The notes: generated by a model from the letters alone, not told the origin. Positions 25,715 through 34,498 are shown, counted from the stretch's first letter. The stretch: 64,000 bases of DNA from Streptacidiphilus albus JL83 (GCF_000744705.1 NZ_JQML01000001.1:8752017-8816016), one strand, 5' to 3'. Made by a program: numbers and translations.

Positions 25715-27241
25715 TCAGTACTGGTAGTAGCCGATCAGGTTGCCGCCGGCCGACACCGCGTTGGTCTGCACGACCGTGCCCGTGTCGTAGGCGTTGATCA
25801 TCTCTCCGTTGCCGATGTAGACGCCCACGTGCTCGGTGTCCGAGGCGCTGGCGCCGAAGAACACCAGGTCGCCCGGGACGGGGGAGCTGACCTGCGTCAT
25901 CTCGCTGATCTGGTCGTCGGTGTTGCCTGCCCCCAGTACGTCCTGACCGTAGGCCAGGTCGTACACCCAGCGGGCGAACCCGGAGCAGTCCAGGCCGATG
26001 GCGCCCGGGTCGGTGCAGCTCAGCGACTGCGGGTCGCCCACACAGGTACCGGTCGACGGGCCGGGCAGCGACTCGTGGCCGCCGCCCCAGACGTACTGGA
26101 TGTCGCCGCCGGGCCAGCCGCCGTCCCAGCCGGGCTCGGGGTCACCGTTCTCGATGTCCTGGGCGTAGCTGATGATCTGCGACAGCACGCCGCCGGTGGG
26201 CGGCGGCGGAGGGGGCGTCGGGCTGCCGTCCAGTGAGGCCTTGGTGTTGGGTCCGACGATGCCGTCGGCGGACAGGCCGTGGCTGGTCTGGTAGTTCTCG
26301 ACTGCGGTCAGGGTGGCGGGGCCGAAGTCGCCGTCGACGCCGAGGCCTGCTCCGTGAGTGTTGAGCAGGTCCTGGAGTTCGGTGACGCAGCCGTCGATCT
26401 CGCCCTCGGTGATGTCCGTCGGGCACTGCGCCGACGTCAGCGCGATCGGCGCGGGGACGGAGGAGGTGGTGCCGTCGAGCGCGGCCTTGGTGTTGGGTCC
26501 GACGATGCCGTCGGCGGAGAGGCCGTGGCTGGTCTGGTAGTTCTTGACTGCGGTCAGGGTGGCCGGGCCGAAGTCGCCGTCGACGCCGAGGGCCGCGCCG
26601 TGGGTGTTGAGCAGGTCCTGGAGTTCGGTGACGCAGCCGTCGATCTCGCCCTGGGTGATGTCCGTGGGGCACTGTGCGGACGTCAGCGCCATCGCGGTGG
26701 GAAAGGAACCGGTGGCGGCGAGCGAGGCCTTGGTCAGCGGTCCGACGATGCCGTCGGCGGAGAGGCCGTGGCTGGTCTGGTAGTTCTTGACTGCGGTCAG
26801 GGTGGCCGGGCCGAAGTCGCCGTCGACGCCGAGGGCCGCGCCGTGGGTGTTGAGCAGGTCCTGGAGTTCGGTGACGCAGCCGTCGATCTCGCCCTGGGTG
26901 ATGTCCGTCGGGCACTGCGCGGACGTCAGCGTGATCGGTGCGGGGGTGGCCGCCATCGCGGGTGCAGCGGCGACCAGGCCGAAGCCGACTGCTGCGGTGG
27001 TCGTGGCCACGGCGAGCCAGGCTCTCAGCCGGGGGACGCGGGACCGGCGCCTCCGCGCGGGCGGGGCACCGGGGAGGGCGGAGCCGACAAGGGGGACAGG
27101 AGCGGCATGGGCGCCTTCACTTTCGCTGGATGTCAGTGGAGTTGGTGCGGGTGCTGCGGAGGGAGGACTGCCTGAGCCGGCTGCTGGGTCGGCGTCCGCC
27201 GAAGGCCGGTGCGCGTCGGCGATGTTGTCGCTGTTCCTCAC
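25715..27241 (-). CDS. Secreted protein with three peptidoglycan-binding repeats and NlpC/P60 peptidase domain
   Basis: This is a 508-residue exported wall hydrolase. A long basic N-terminal tail (about 1-70, with RRRRSRVPRLRAW) precedes the hydrophobic signal segment and the AMAA cleavage region. Three almost identical PG_binding_1-like units follow, each with CPTDITQGEIDGCVTELQDL, LGVDGDFGPATLTAV and GLSADGIVGP. After a Pro linker comes an NlpC/P60 domain: catalytic Cys in GLDCSGFARWVY, His in DTEHVGVYIG, and the end MINAYD. The start is GTG at 27241 with a weak ribosome site; an internal start nearer the signal peptide is possible. Confidence 0.88.
   Translation of the reverse strand: MRNSDNIADAHRPSADADPAAGSGSPPSAAPAPTPLTSSESEGAHAAPVPLVGSALPGAPPARRRRSRVPRLRAWLAVATTTAAVGFGLVAAAPAMAATPAPITLTSAQCPTDITQGEIDGCVTELQDLLNTHGAALGVDGDFGPATLTAVKNYQTSHGLSADGIVGPLTKASLAATGSFPTAMALTSAQCPTDITQGEIDGCVTELQDLLNTHGAALGVDGDFGPATLTAVKNYQTSHGLSADGIVGPNTKAALDGTTSSVPAPIALTSAQCPTDITEGEIDGCVTELQDLLNTHGAGLGVDGDFGPATLTAVENYQTSHGLSADGIVGPNTKASLDGSPTPPPPPPTGGVLSQIISYAQDIENGDPEPGWDGGWPGGDIQYVWGGGHESLPGPSTGTCVGDPQSLSCTDPGAIGLDCSGFARWVYDLAYGQDVLGAGNTDDQISEMTQVSSPVPGDLVFFGASASDTEHVGVYIGNGEMINAYDTGTVVQTNAVSAGGNLIGYYQY
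26239..26930 (-). repeat. Three near-identical DNA units coding the peptidoglycan-binding repeats
   Basis: The units of about 204 nt (near 26239-26441, 26485-26687 and 26728-26930) recur at spacings of 246 and 243 nt with very few differences. Recent internal duplication or gene conversion is implied. Confidence 0.85.
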
Positions 27242-27268
27242 CTCGCATCCGAAGTCGGCAGACGCCCG

Positions 27269-27760
27269 TCAGCAGGCCCATGTCCAGATGTTGCTCACGA
27301 TAGACGTGTCCATGCCGAAAGAGATGTCGCTGATGTTCGGGTAGGACGTGTCGTCCGGGACGCAGAAGTTGCCGCCCGAGTAGTCGAGGCCGCTGAAGAG
27401 GACGACGCCCATACCGCTGGTGGCGGCGTTGTCGACCGAGGACACGCAGTCGGCCCAGGTGCCGTTGGGGCAGGAGGCGTGCGGGAGGACGTACCAGCTG
27501 GGGATGTTGTCGGAGATCTTCCCGGGGCCGTCGTTGAAGTTCGGGTTCTTCCAGATGCAGAGGTAGCCGGCCGAGCAGCCGGTGATGATCGTGGGACGGA
27601 GGGCGTTCAGCCCTCGGCCGGTGGTCCTGCCGACTGCCGTGGGGGCGTCGGCGTGCGTCGATCCGGCCGGGGTCGCGGCCGAGGCTCCGGCCGCGGTCCC
27701 GATGCCGGTGGCCAGGGTGAGACCGGCCGCGGCAAGACTGACGATGAGTCGATTGCGCAT
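27269..27760 (-). CDS. Peptidase inhibitor family I36-like secreted protein, paralogue 1
   Basis: This is a 163-residue exported protein. The signal peptide (MRNRLIVSLAAAGLTLATGI, cleavage near ASAA) is followed by a spacer and a Cys-containing beta-gamma-crystallin-like domain: CSAGYLCIWKNPNFNDGPGK, SWYVLPHASCPNGTWADCVS, ATSGMGVVLFSGLDYSGG, ending WTWAC. This matches the I36/SMI inhibitor family of Streptomyces. GGAAGGG lies before the ATG. It is the downstream copy of a pair flanking a lipoprotein gene (see 28834-29337). Confidence 0.88.
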   Translation of the reverse strand: MRNRLIVSLAAAGLTLATGIGTAAGASAATPAGSTHADAPTAVGRTTGRGLNALRPTIITGCSAGYLCIWKNPNFNDGPGKISDNIPSWYVLPHASCPNGTWADCVSSVDNAATSGMGVVLFSGLDYSGGNFCVPDDTSYPNISDISFGMDTSIVSNIWTWAC

Positions 27761-27779
27761 GGTGGTTCCCTTCCGGAAG

Positions 27780-27806
27780 GGCCGCGCACCGCTCCGGTGC
27801 GCGGCC
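27780..27806 (-). promoter_or_regulatory. Hairpin in the leader of I36 paralogue 1
   Basis: A perfect 12-bp stem (GGCCGCGCACCG, loop CTC, complement) starts 19 nt before the ATG. The same position before paralogue 2 has an imperfect version. It could also serve as terminator for the lipoprotein gene upstream, but conservation before both paralogues favours a leader role. Confidence 0.5.
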
Positions 27807-27828
27807 GGTGCTGCCGGGACCGGCCTGG

Positions 27829-28776
27829 TCAGGCCGGTGCACCGGCCCGTGCCGCCGCCTGCTCGCGGGCCTGCCACGCCCGGTCGAGCAGGACCAGGGT
27901 CGCCGCGGGCTGCTTCGTCAGGAAGGCGGCCTGCTGCTGGGCCAGCGTCCGCCGGAGTCCGCTGCGGGCGTCGCAGACGAGGTCATCCCTGGCGTCAGCG
28001 CTCTGACGGGCCGCCAGCGTCTTCCCGCTCACTCCGGTCGAGGCCAGCGACTGGATCGAGCCGATGAGAGCAGCGGGGGTCCGCGCACTCTGGCCGCTCG
28101 CGACCATGCACCGCTGCCAGGCCCCGATGGCGGTCTGGTAGGAACGGTCGGAGCCCAGGAAGCCTTCGAGCAGCTGCTGCACATCCTGGGGTACGGCCGC
28201 GCTCTCCATGGCGGCCTGGATACTGCCGTAGAGCTCGTCCCGTGCCTGCCCGAGGCAGCCACCGGTCCCGAAGGCGACGGTCGCGCCGCTGGGCAGGGCC
28301 AGGGCGATCCTCTGGTCGGCCGACCCGTTGAGCGCGGTCAGGTAGCGGGCCTGCTGCGCCGGAGCCAGGCCGCGGACGTAGAGGTCCTGCGCCGGGGTCG
28401 CGCCGGCCACCGAGCCCGGGGTCACCCCGTAGCTGGGCGGCGAGGCGGTCCCGTCCACGTCGGCCGTGGTCACGTCGGCCGCGGGTTCCGGGCCGGCGCT
28501 GGTGATCAGGTAGTGGTACCCGAGTCTCGCCATGCACTGCTGCACCAGCACCTGTTGGGCGCCGAACAGTGCCCAGCTCTGGCGCATGCTGGTGGAGTCG
28601 CTGGTGATCACCGCGTCGGCGTCCTGCAACTGCTGCGCCGGGGCCGGGGCGGCGGCCGGCCGCGGCGCCGGGTGCGTCGCACACCCGGACGCCGCAGCCA
28701 GGGCGGCAGCCGACACCGTCGCGGCCAGAAGCCGTGCCATTCCGCGGAGGGCTCCGCGTCGCGAACGGATTTCCAT
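27829..28776 (-). CDS. Lipoprotein of unknown function between the I36 paralogues
   Basis: This is a 315-residue predicted lipoprotein. A basic start, a hydrophobic stretch and the lipobox AASGC place the lipidated Cys near residue 32. The mature part is helical and has several Cys residues (QQCMARLGYHYL, GGCLGQARDELY, WQRCMVASGQ, DLVCDARSG). Many Streptomyces have similar Cys-rich surface lipoproteins without known role. It lies between the two I36 genes on the same strand and may be cotranscribed with the downstream one. Confidence 0.78.
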   Translation of the reverse strand: MEIRSRRGALRGMARLLAATVSAAALAAASGCATHPAPRPAAAPAPAQQLQDADAVITSDSTSMRQSWALFGAQQVLVQQCMARLGYHYLITSAGPEPAADVTTADVDGTASPPSYGVTPGSVAGATPAQDLYVRGLAPAQQARYLTALNGSADQRIALALPSGATVAFGTGGCLGQARDELYGSIQAAMESAAVPQDVQQLLEGFLGSDRSYQTAIGAWQRCMVASGQSARTPAALIGSIQSLASTGVSGKTLAARQSADARDDLVCDARSGLRRTLAQQQAAFLTKQPAATLVLLDRAWQAREQAAARAGAPA

Positions 28777-28833
28777 GGTCAGTCGCCGATCCTCCGGTTG
28801 TTCCTCAGGTGACGAGCGGACTCAGCAGGCCAC

Positions 28834-29337
28834 TCAGCAGGCCCAGGTCCACTCGTTGCTCTCGATGCTGTCGTTGGCGGCGTCCCCGTTGCTGTACGAG
28901 TTGTTGGCGAGGTCCGAGTAGGTCTCGTTGTCCGAGACGCAGGCGTGGTCGCCGTTGTAGCCGGTGCTGCTCCAGACCTCGACGCCCATGCCGCTGGTGC
29001 CGGCGTTGTCGAGCGAGGAGGCGCAGTTGGCCCAGGTGCCGTTGGGGCAGGACGAGTGGGAGAAGACGAACCAACTGGGGTTGTTGCCGGAGAGCTTCCC
29101 GGGGCCGTCGTTGAAGTTCTCGTTGTTCCAGAAACAGAAGTACGTGGCCGCGCAGCCGGGCTCGATGGCCGGGCGGACGGTGGCGGCGGTCCTGCCCGTC
29201 GCCGTGGAACTGGCCGAGCCGAATCCGGCCCCAGCCCCCGCCGACGGCGTCGCGGCCGAGGCCGCCTCCGCCGTCCCGATGCCGGTGGCCAGCATGAGGC
29301 CGGCCGCCGCGAGGCTGACGATGAGTCGATTGCGCAT
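28834..29337 (-). CDS. Peptidase inhibitor family I36-like secreted protein, paralogue 2
   Basis: This 167-residue protein has almost the same signal peptide as paralogue 1 (MRNRLIVSLAAAGLMLATGI). The crystallin-like domain has the same plan: CAATYFCFWNNENFNDGPGK, SWFVFSHSSCPNGTWANCAS, GTSGMGVEVWSSTGYNG, and WTWAC at the end. Middle residues differ, so the two may target different proteases or sites. ATG at 29337 has the same ribosome-site context as paralogue 1. Confidence 0.88.
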   Translation of the reverse strand: MRNRLIVSLAAAGLMLATGIGTAEAASAATPSAGAGAGFGSASSTATGRTAATVRPAIEPGCAATYFCFWNNENFNDGPGKLSGNNPSWFVFSHSSCPNGTWANCASSLDNAGTSGMGVEVWSSTGYNGDHACVSDNETYSDLANNSYSNGDAANDSIESNEWTWAC

Positions 29338-29357
29338 GGGTGGTTCCCTTCTGGAAG

Positions 29358-29384
29358 GGCCGCACATCACTCTGGTGCGCGGCC
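29358..29384 (-). promoter_or_regulatory. Hairpin in the leader of I36 paralogue 2
   Basis: GGCCGCACATCA-CTC-TGGTGCGCGGCC is a 12-bp stem with two mismatched positions. It sits at about the same distance from the start codon as the hairpin of paralogue 1. No upstream minus-strand gene needs a terminator here. Confidence 0.5.
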
Positions 29385-29753
29385 GACGCCGCAGGGTGCT
29401 CTGGTTCCCCTGGCGATCGGTGTGCCGTTCCGGCTCGGGTTCCCCCGCCCCGGGTGGCACCTCCTGGGACCGACCCTGCGCGTTCCGGCCAACCACCGGC
29501 TAACCGCGGCTAATTGGCAGCTAACCCGGCCGCGAGGGGCGGCCCGGGTCGGAGCCGGCAGGGTCCACGGCGTTCGGAGGACCCGTCGGAGCGTCCCGCG
29601 AATCCGTCCCCCGAACCCATGTCCCTGCAGGTCGGTGGCTTGACGTCCCACAATCTGGGCAGTTGGGCAGCGCCTTGTGGCGAGGTGGCGCCGACCGGCG
29701 CAGGCTCGGAGCCGCAAGCCCTGCGCCACCACCGAACCGGAAGGGACCGACTG
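29385..29753. other. Intergenic stretch with no supported gene
   Basis: Open frames here are compositional shadows. The promoters of I36 paralogue 2 and of the small gene at 29754 should lie in it, but no clear boxes were found. Confidence 0.6.
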
Positions 29754-29906
29754 ATGCACCTGCTTCACCAACGGCTGACGGGACGCAGCCGGAGCGCCCG
29801 GACGACGCTCCGCTCCGGGCCCGTCGGCGTTCCGCCGGCATCCAGGGCCGACGACCCGGACAGCGGCTGGCCCGCCGGCCTGCACCGGGCCCGGCGCCGC
29901 CGCTGA
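29754..29906 (+). CDS. Small basic 50-residue protein
   Basis: The product starts MHLLHQRLTGRSRSAR and ends LHRARRRR; it is strongly basic. No family is recognised. Support comes from a good ribosome site (GGAAGGGA about 8 nt before ATG) and from the very strong hairpin that begins 1 nt after its stop. It could be a nucleic-acid-binding peptide, a leader peptide for the SARP gene, or a chance frame. Confidence 0.45.
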   Translation: MHLLHQRLTGRSRSARTTLRSGPVGVPPASRADDPDSGWPAGLHRARRRR

Positions 29907-29907
29907 T

Positions 29908-29969
29908 CCCGACCGCGGGGCCGGTACGCCGACCGCGAAAGCGGTCGGCGTACCGGCCCCGCGGTCGGG
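29908..29969. terminator. Perfect 29-bp inverted repeat with GAAA loop
   Basis: The arms 29908-29936 and 29941-29969 are exact complements closed by a GAAA tetraloop. It lies just after the small gene at 29754 and 69 nt before the SARP gene, so it insulates that gene from upstream transcription. Confidence 0.85.
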
Positions 29970-30038
29970 CCGAACGATTAGCATGCAGAGCGACGGGCCT
30001 CGGCGGGAGGCCGCTGCCGGGCAGCCTCAGGGGGACGC

Positions 30039-33000
30039 ATGCCGGGTCGAATGCGCTATGCCCTGCTCGGAGACGTGACGCTGGAGCAGGAGGGGACCGC
30101 ACAGCGGGTGCCCGGAGCGCTGCCGCGCACCGTGCTGGCGATGCTGCTGCTGAACGCCAACCGGCCGGTGGGGGTCTCGGCCATCGCGGACGTCCTGTGG
30201 GGAGACCAGCTGCCGGCCTCGGCGATGGCCTCGCTGTACAACAGCGTGCTCAGGCTTCGTCGGCTGCTCGGCCCCGAGGGCGCGACGCGGCTGCGGTCGG
30301 TGTCGGCCGGATACCTGCTGGAGGTCGGGGACGGAGAACTCGACCTCCAGGTGTTCAAGGACCTGTGCGGCCGTGGCCGTGAGGCGCAGGCCGCCGGGCA
30401 GTGGGCCGCTGCCCGGGAGAGGCTGGCGGCGGCACTGGAGCTGTGGCGCTGCGAGCCGCTGGCCGATGTCGAGCGCCCCGCGCTGGAGCAGGCGGAGCGG
30501 CAGCACCTGCACGAGCTGCGGCTGCAGGCGCTCCAGGGCCGGATCGAGGCGGATCTGCGACTGGGCCTGCACACCGCGGTCGTGCCGGAGCTGCGGGCGC
30601 TGACCCGCCGGTATCCGCTGACCGAGGCCTTCCACGCGCAGCTGGTACTCGCCCTGTACCGCAGCGGTCGGCCGGGCGACGCCCTGAACGTCTATCAGGA
30701 GGCCCGCGCCGTACTGCAGGAGGAGCTGGGCGCCGACCCCGGTCCGGAACTGCGGCGACTGTACGAGCACGTGCTGCACCACGATCCGGCACTGGACCTT
30801 CCGGGCGGACGGGCGGAGCAGGGGGCGGCCGCGATCACGGAGAGCGCGATCACGGCCACCGCGATCACGGAGGCCGCGAGGAGAGACGGGGCCCGGCACC
30901 AGTTACCCGTCGACACCCGCGTGTTCACCGGCCGGAGCCAGGAGCTGGACCGCCTCGTCGGCCTCGCCGCCGGAGCCGGGGCCGCTGCCGCCGCCGGGGC
31001 CGTTGGTGTCGTCGAGGGCGGCAGCGCCGGGGCGGTGGTGATCCTGGCCATCGACGGGATGGCCGGTGTCGGCAAGACCGGCCTGGCCGTCCACGCCGCG
31101 CACCGCCTGCGCGCGAGCTACCCCGATGGGCAGCTGTTCATCGACCTGCACGGGCACACCCCGGGGCTGGACCCGCTGACTGCCGAGGACGCCCTCGAAC
31201 AGCTCCTGCACGCGCTGGGCGTGGCGCCGCAGCTGGTACCCAAGAACCTGGACGAGCGCGCGGCCCACTACCGCCACCGGCTGGCCGACTCCCGGGTGCT
31301 GATCGTTCTGGACGACGCCTGCAGCACCGCGCAGGTGCGGCCGTTGCTGCCCGGCACTCCCGGCTGCCTGGTCCTGGTGACCAGCCGCAAGCGGCTGACC
31401 GGGCTGGACGACGCGCACTCGGTGGCCCTGGACGTGCTGCCCGAGGCCGACGCGGCCGCGCTGCTGCACGAGGTGGCCGGCCCCGGCCGGATCACCGCGG
31501 ACCTCGCGTCGATCAGCGAACTCCTGTCGCTCTGCGGCAGCCTGCCGCTGGCCGTCCGGATCACCGCGGCCCGGCTGCGGCACCAGCGGAACCTGTCGGT
31601 GCCGGAGCTGGTGGAGCGGCTCCGCGACGAGAGTGCCAGGCTCTCGCAGCTCCAGGACGAGGACCGGAGCCTCGTCAGCGTCTTCGAGTGCTCCTATCGG
31701 GCCCTGCCCGCCGCTGAGCAGCGGCTCTTCCGCCTGCTCGGACTGGTTCCCGGCCCTGACTTCGACGTCCGCGCCGCCGCCCGGCTCGCCGATGTCGACC
31801 AGCGGGCCGCCGAAGTTCTGCTGGAGTCCCTGCTCGGCCACAACCTGCTCACCCAGCGCACCCCCGGGCGGTACCGCTTCCATGACCTGGTCCGTCTCTA
31901 CGCCCGGATGCGGGACGGCGGCCAGGTCGCGGCGGTCGAGCGCGAGGCCGCCGTCGAGCGGCTGCTGGACCACTACCAGCAGGCCGCGGACGCCGCCGAC
32001 CGGCGTCTCGCCCGCCAGTCCCACCCCGGAGCGGTTCCGACCGCGGCACCGACCGCCGCCTCTACCGTGGTGTCAACCAGCACCTCGCCCGCCGCCGAGC
32101 CCTGGCTCTCCGACCGCCCCCAGGCTCTGGCCTGGATGCGCACCGAGCGGGACAACCTGCTCGCGGCGCTGTCCTACGCCGCACGCCGCCAGCACCCTCG
32201 GGTGCCGGCCCTGACCGCTGCCCTGGCGGCTTTCCTGCAGGAGGAAGGCCCCTGGGAGCAGGCCGCCGTGCTCTTCCGCACCGCGCTGACCACGGCCCGG
32301 GCCCGTGGCGACCGGCTCGGTGAGGCGGACGCGCTCTGGGACCTCGGCAAGGTTCGGCACACCACCGGGGACCTGTCCGTCGCGGCCGGGTTCCACGAGC
32401 AGGCACTGGCGATCTACCGGAGCCTCGGCAACCGACTCGGCGAGGCCAACGCCCTGCACGACCTGGCCCGCACCCGGCACGCGGCCGGTGACTTCGCGGT
32501 CGGCGCCGACCTGCAACGGCAGGCGCTGGAGCTCTACCAGTGCCTCGGGCACCGCCACGGGACGGCGGTCTCGCTGTACTCGCTCTGCCGGGAGCGGATC
32601 GTCGCCGGCGACTTCTCGACCGGCGCCGACCTGCTGGAGCGGGCGCTCGCCATCTACCGGAGCCTCGGCGACCGCCTGGGCGAGGCCAACTCCCTCTGGG
32701 GGCTGGGCCGGGTGCGGCTAGCGACCGGCGACTACCCGGCCGCCGCCGCTCTGCACGAGCGGGCGCTGACGATCTACCAGGAGCTCGGACACCAGCGCAA
32801 CCTGGCCTACGCCCTGATGGGGTTGGGCCGGGTGCGGCTGGCGACCGGCAGCCACGCGGCCGCGGCCGACCTGCTCCACCGGGCCCTGGCCATCCACCAG
32901 GACATCGGCGACCGGCTCGGCGAGGTGAACACCCTGCACGAGATGGGCCGGCTGGGGCTGGCGACCCGCGACCACCCGGCCGCAGCCGAGCACCTGGGCC

Positions 33001-33521
33001 GGGCCCTGGCGATCTACCGGGACGTCGGCGACCGCCAGGGCGAGGTCGACGTGCTCAACAGCCTGGGCGCGCTCAGCTGCGCGACCTCCGGAGCACGGGC
33101 GGCGCTGTCGCTGTACGAACAGGCCCTGGAGCTCGCCCGCCGGATCGACAGCCCGCTGGACGAGGCCCGGGCGCTGGAGGGCGCCGCCCGCTGCACCGCC
33201 CGGCAGGGCGACCCGGAGGCCGCCCTGCCGCTGCTCCGCCGGGCGGTGACGCTCTACCAGGGCATCGGAGCCGCCGAGGCCCAGTCGGCGGCGGCGCAGC
33301 TGGCCGTTCTGGAGAGCGATGCCCGCTACGTCGGCGGCTCACCGCTCTGCATCCCGCAGAAGGACCTTGACCTGCTCAAGCGCCAGGGGACGGCACGGCG
33401 CGGCGGGACGGTTCCGCGCGTCGACATGACATACCTGCACACGGACAGTCCGCTGGCATGGCCGCGGTGGGACTCCGGTGACGGTCCCGTCGAACCGGCC
33501 AGTGGGGCGGCAGGGGGCTGA
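30039..33521 (+). CDS. AfsR/SARP family transcriptional regulator with NB-ARC and TPR domains
   Basis: This is a 1160-residue large SARP. Residues 1-95 form the OmpR-like winged helix (RYALLGDVTLEQEG, VSAIADVLWGDQLPASAM). About 100-250 is the bacterial transcriptional activation domain (LDLQVFKDLCGRGREA, to GADPGPELRRLYEHVL). A short repeat, AITESAITATAITEAA, links to the NB-ARC ATPase with Walker A GMAGVGKT (340-347) and LIVLDDA. TPRs fill about 750-1080 (GDRLGEANSLWGLGRVRLAT). AfsR-type proteins activate antibiotic or developmental genes. No biosynthetic gene is adjacent, so its target is open. ATG at 30039 begins the HTH directly. Confidence 0.93.
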   Translation: MPGRMRYALLGDVTLEQEGTAQRVPGALPRTVLAMLLLNANRPVGVSAIADVLWGDQLPASAMASLYNSVLRLRRLLGPEGATRLRSVSAGYLLEVGDGELDLQVFKDLCGRGREAQAAGQWAAARERLAAALELWRCEPLADVERPALEQAERQHLHELRLQALQGRIEADLRLGLHTAVVPELRALTRRYPLTEAFHAQLVLALYRSGRPGDALNVYQEARAVLQEELGADPGPELRRLYEHVLHHDPALDLPGGRAEQGAAAITESAITATAITEAARRDGARHQLPVDTRVFTGRSQELDRLVGLAAGAGAAAAAGAVGVVEGGSAGAVVILAIDGMAGVGKTGLAVHAAHRLRASYPDGQLFIDLHGHTPGLDPLTAEDALEQLLHALGVAPQLVPKNLDERAAHYRHRLADSRVLIVLDDACSTAQVRPLLPGTPGCLVLVTSRKRLTGLDDAHSVALDVLPEADAAALLHEVAGPGRITADLASISELLSLCGSLPLAVRITAARLRHQRNLSVPELVERLRDESARLSQLQDEDRSLVSVFECSYRALPAAEQRLFRLLGLVPGPDFDVRAAARLADVDQRAAEVLLESLLGHNLLTQRTPGRYRFHDLVRLYARMRDGGQVAAVEREAAVERLLDHYQQAADAADRRLARQSHPGAVPTAAPTAASTVVSTSTSPAAEPWLSDRPQALAWMRTERDNLLAALSYAARRQHPRVPALTAALAAFLQEEGPWEQAAVLFRTALTTARARGDRLGEADALWDLGKVRHTTGDLSVAAGFHEQALAIYRSLGNRLGEANALHDLARTRHAAGDFAVGADLQRQALELYQCLGHRHGTAVSLYSLCRERIVAGDFSTGADLLERALAIYRSLGDRLGEANSLWGLGRVRLATGDYPAAAALHERALTIYQELGHQRNLAYALMGLGRVRLATGSHAAAADLLHRALAIHQDIGDRLGEVNTLHEMGRLGLATRDHPAAAEHLGRALAIYRDVGDRQGEVDVLNSLGALSCATSGARAALSLYEQALELARRIDSPLDEARALEGAARCTARQGDPEAALPLLRRAVTLYQGIGAAEAQSAAAQLAVLESDARYVGGSPLCIPQKDLDLLKRQGTARRGGTVPRVDMTYLHTDSPLAWPRWDSGDGPVEPASGAAGG

Positions 33522-33607
33522 ACCGAGCATTCCGCCGTTCAGGTGCGTTGCCGCAGCTCGGACTTGGGGAGGACCGTCCGGGTTCGGGCGTGGGGTCAGG
33601 GAGGTCA

Positions 33608-33720
33608 CTGACCGTGTGCGGTGGCGAGGGAGAGGACGGCGGTCAGGTCGTGGGTGGGGCGGCGGGTGGCGATGTAGCCGTCGGGGCGGATGAGGACGAG
33701 TTCGTCGCTAGCCGAGTGGC
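33608..33720 (-). pseudogene. C-terminal scrap resembling a FAD-dependent monooxygenase
   Basis: The minus-strand frame ends SDELVLIRPDGYIATRRP, then about 16 more residues to the stop at 33608. The ELVLIRPDGYIA motif is the usual last strand of aromatic-hydroxylase-type FAD monooxygenases. Upstream of about 33720 the similarity stops abruptly. Only about 35 codons remain. Confidence 0.45.
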
Positions 33721-33849
33721 CCGCCCGCGAACGACCGCACCGAGCTCGCGCGCCTGCTCGCGCGCCTGCTCGCGCGCCTGACCGACGACTTGACTGCCCA
33801 GCTCGACGCCGTCGCTGCGGCCGTGACCCCGGACGAAGACGAAGACTGA
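33721..33849 (+). pseudogene. C-terminal helix scrap with three 12-bp repeats, perhaps of a MarR-type regulator
   Basis: The plus-strand frame reads NDRTELARLLARLLARLTDD and continues to the acidic end PDEDED with stop at 33847-33849. CTCGCGCGCCTG is repeated exactly three times at 33745-33780, coding for repeated L-A-R-L. It looks like the last helix of a MarR-like protein, but it is too short for a firm call. It abuts the monooxygenase scrap head to head, as a rearrangement scar would. Confidence 0.3.
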
Positions 33850-34081
33850 ACCACCGCCGCGCCGCCCCGCGACAGTGCCGCGCCCGTGTAGCCACTCGGT
33901 GCACCCTTTCTGGGGTGCCTTGGCAGATATATCACCTGGATGAGTGAAGAGGTCGGACGCTGGAACCGTTCTGCACGAGCTGGAGCCGTACTGTCGGCCG
34001 TGTCACCCCGGACCCCGGTGGATCTCCGATCACCCCACCCGCCCGCGGTCGAACGCGGGCCGCTGAGCCGGGAGCCACTCT

Positions 34082-34498
34082 ATGGGCGCAAGCCCCGTGC
34101 CGGTCGAGGATTCCTGCGAGCCGCCAGGGCACGCCCTCACCCGGCAGGTGAAGGGCGTCACCGTGGTGGAGTTCCACGGCGCCATCGACATCGCCGCCGC
34201 CTCTCAGGTCGCCGCGAACCTGCACGCCGTCACGGCAGTCCCCGGGGCCCGGGTCGTGGTGGACCTGCGCCCGGCGGCGTTCCTGGACTGCACCGCCCTG
34301 GGCGTCCTGTGCACCGCCCGGCACCAGGCCCTACAGGGCGGGGGACACCTGGGGGTGGTGTGCCTACGCCTGTGGCACCTGCGGATCCTGCGGGCCACCG
34401 GACTGCACCACGTCCTGCAACCGGTCACCACCCTGCAGCAGGCCCTGGACCACGCGCTGCGCCACCGGTCTCCTGACGGCACGACGGAGCTGCTGTGA
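34082..34498 (+). CDS. STAS domain anti-sigma factor antagonist-like protein
   Basis: This 138-residue protein has a STAS fold: GVTVVEFHGAIDIAAASQVA, then VVVDLRPAAFLDCTALGVLC. The residue normally phosphorylated is Ser in a DS(S/T)G motif; here it is DCTAL, so Thr or no phosphorylation is possible. Such proteins free sigma factors from RsbW-like kinases or act in stress signalling. GGGAG precedes the ATG at a good distance. No kinase or sigma gene is adjacent. Confidence 0.85.
   Translation: MGASPVPVEDSCEPPGHALTRQVKGVTVVEFHGAIDIAAASQVAANLHAVTAVPGARVVVDLRPAAFLDCTALGVLCTARHQALQGGGHLGVVCLRLWHLRILRATGLHHVLQPVTTLQQALDHALRHRSPDGTTELL

Noticed and set aside
33745-33780. Three 12-bp repeats considered as a CRISPR-like or attachment array
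   Set aside because: The units are directly adjacent without spacers and are in frame as L-A-R-L repeats. It is a coding or slippage repeat.
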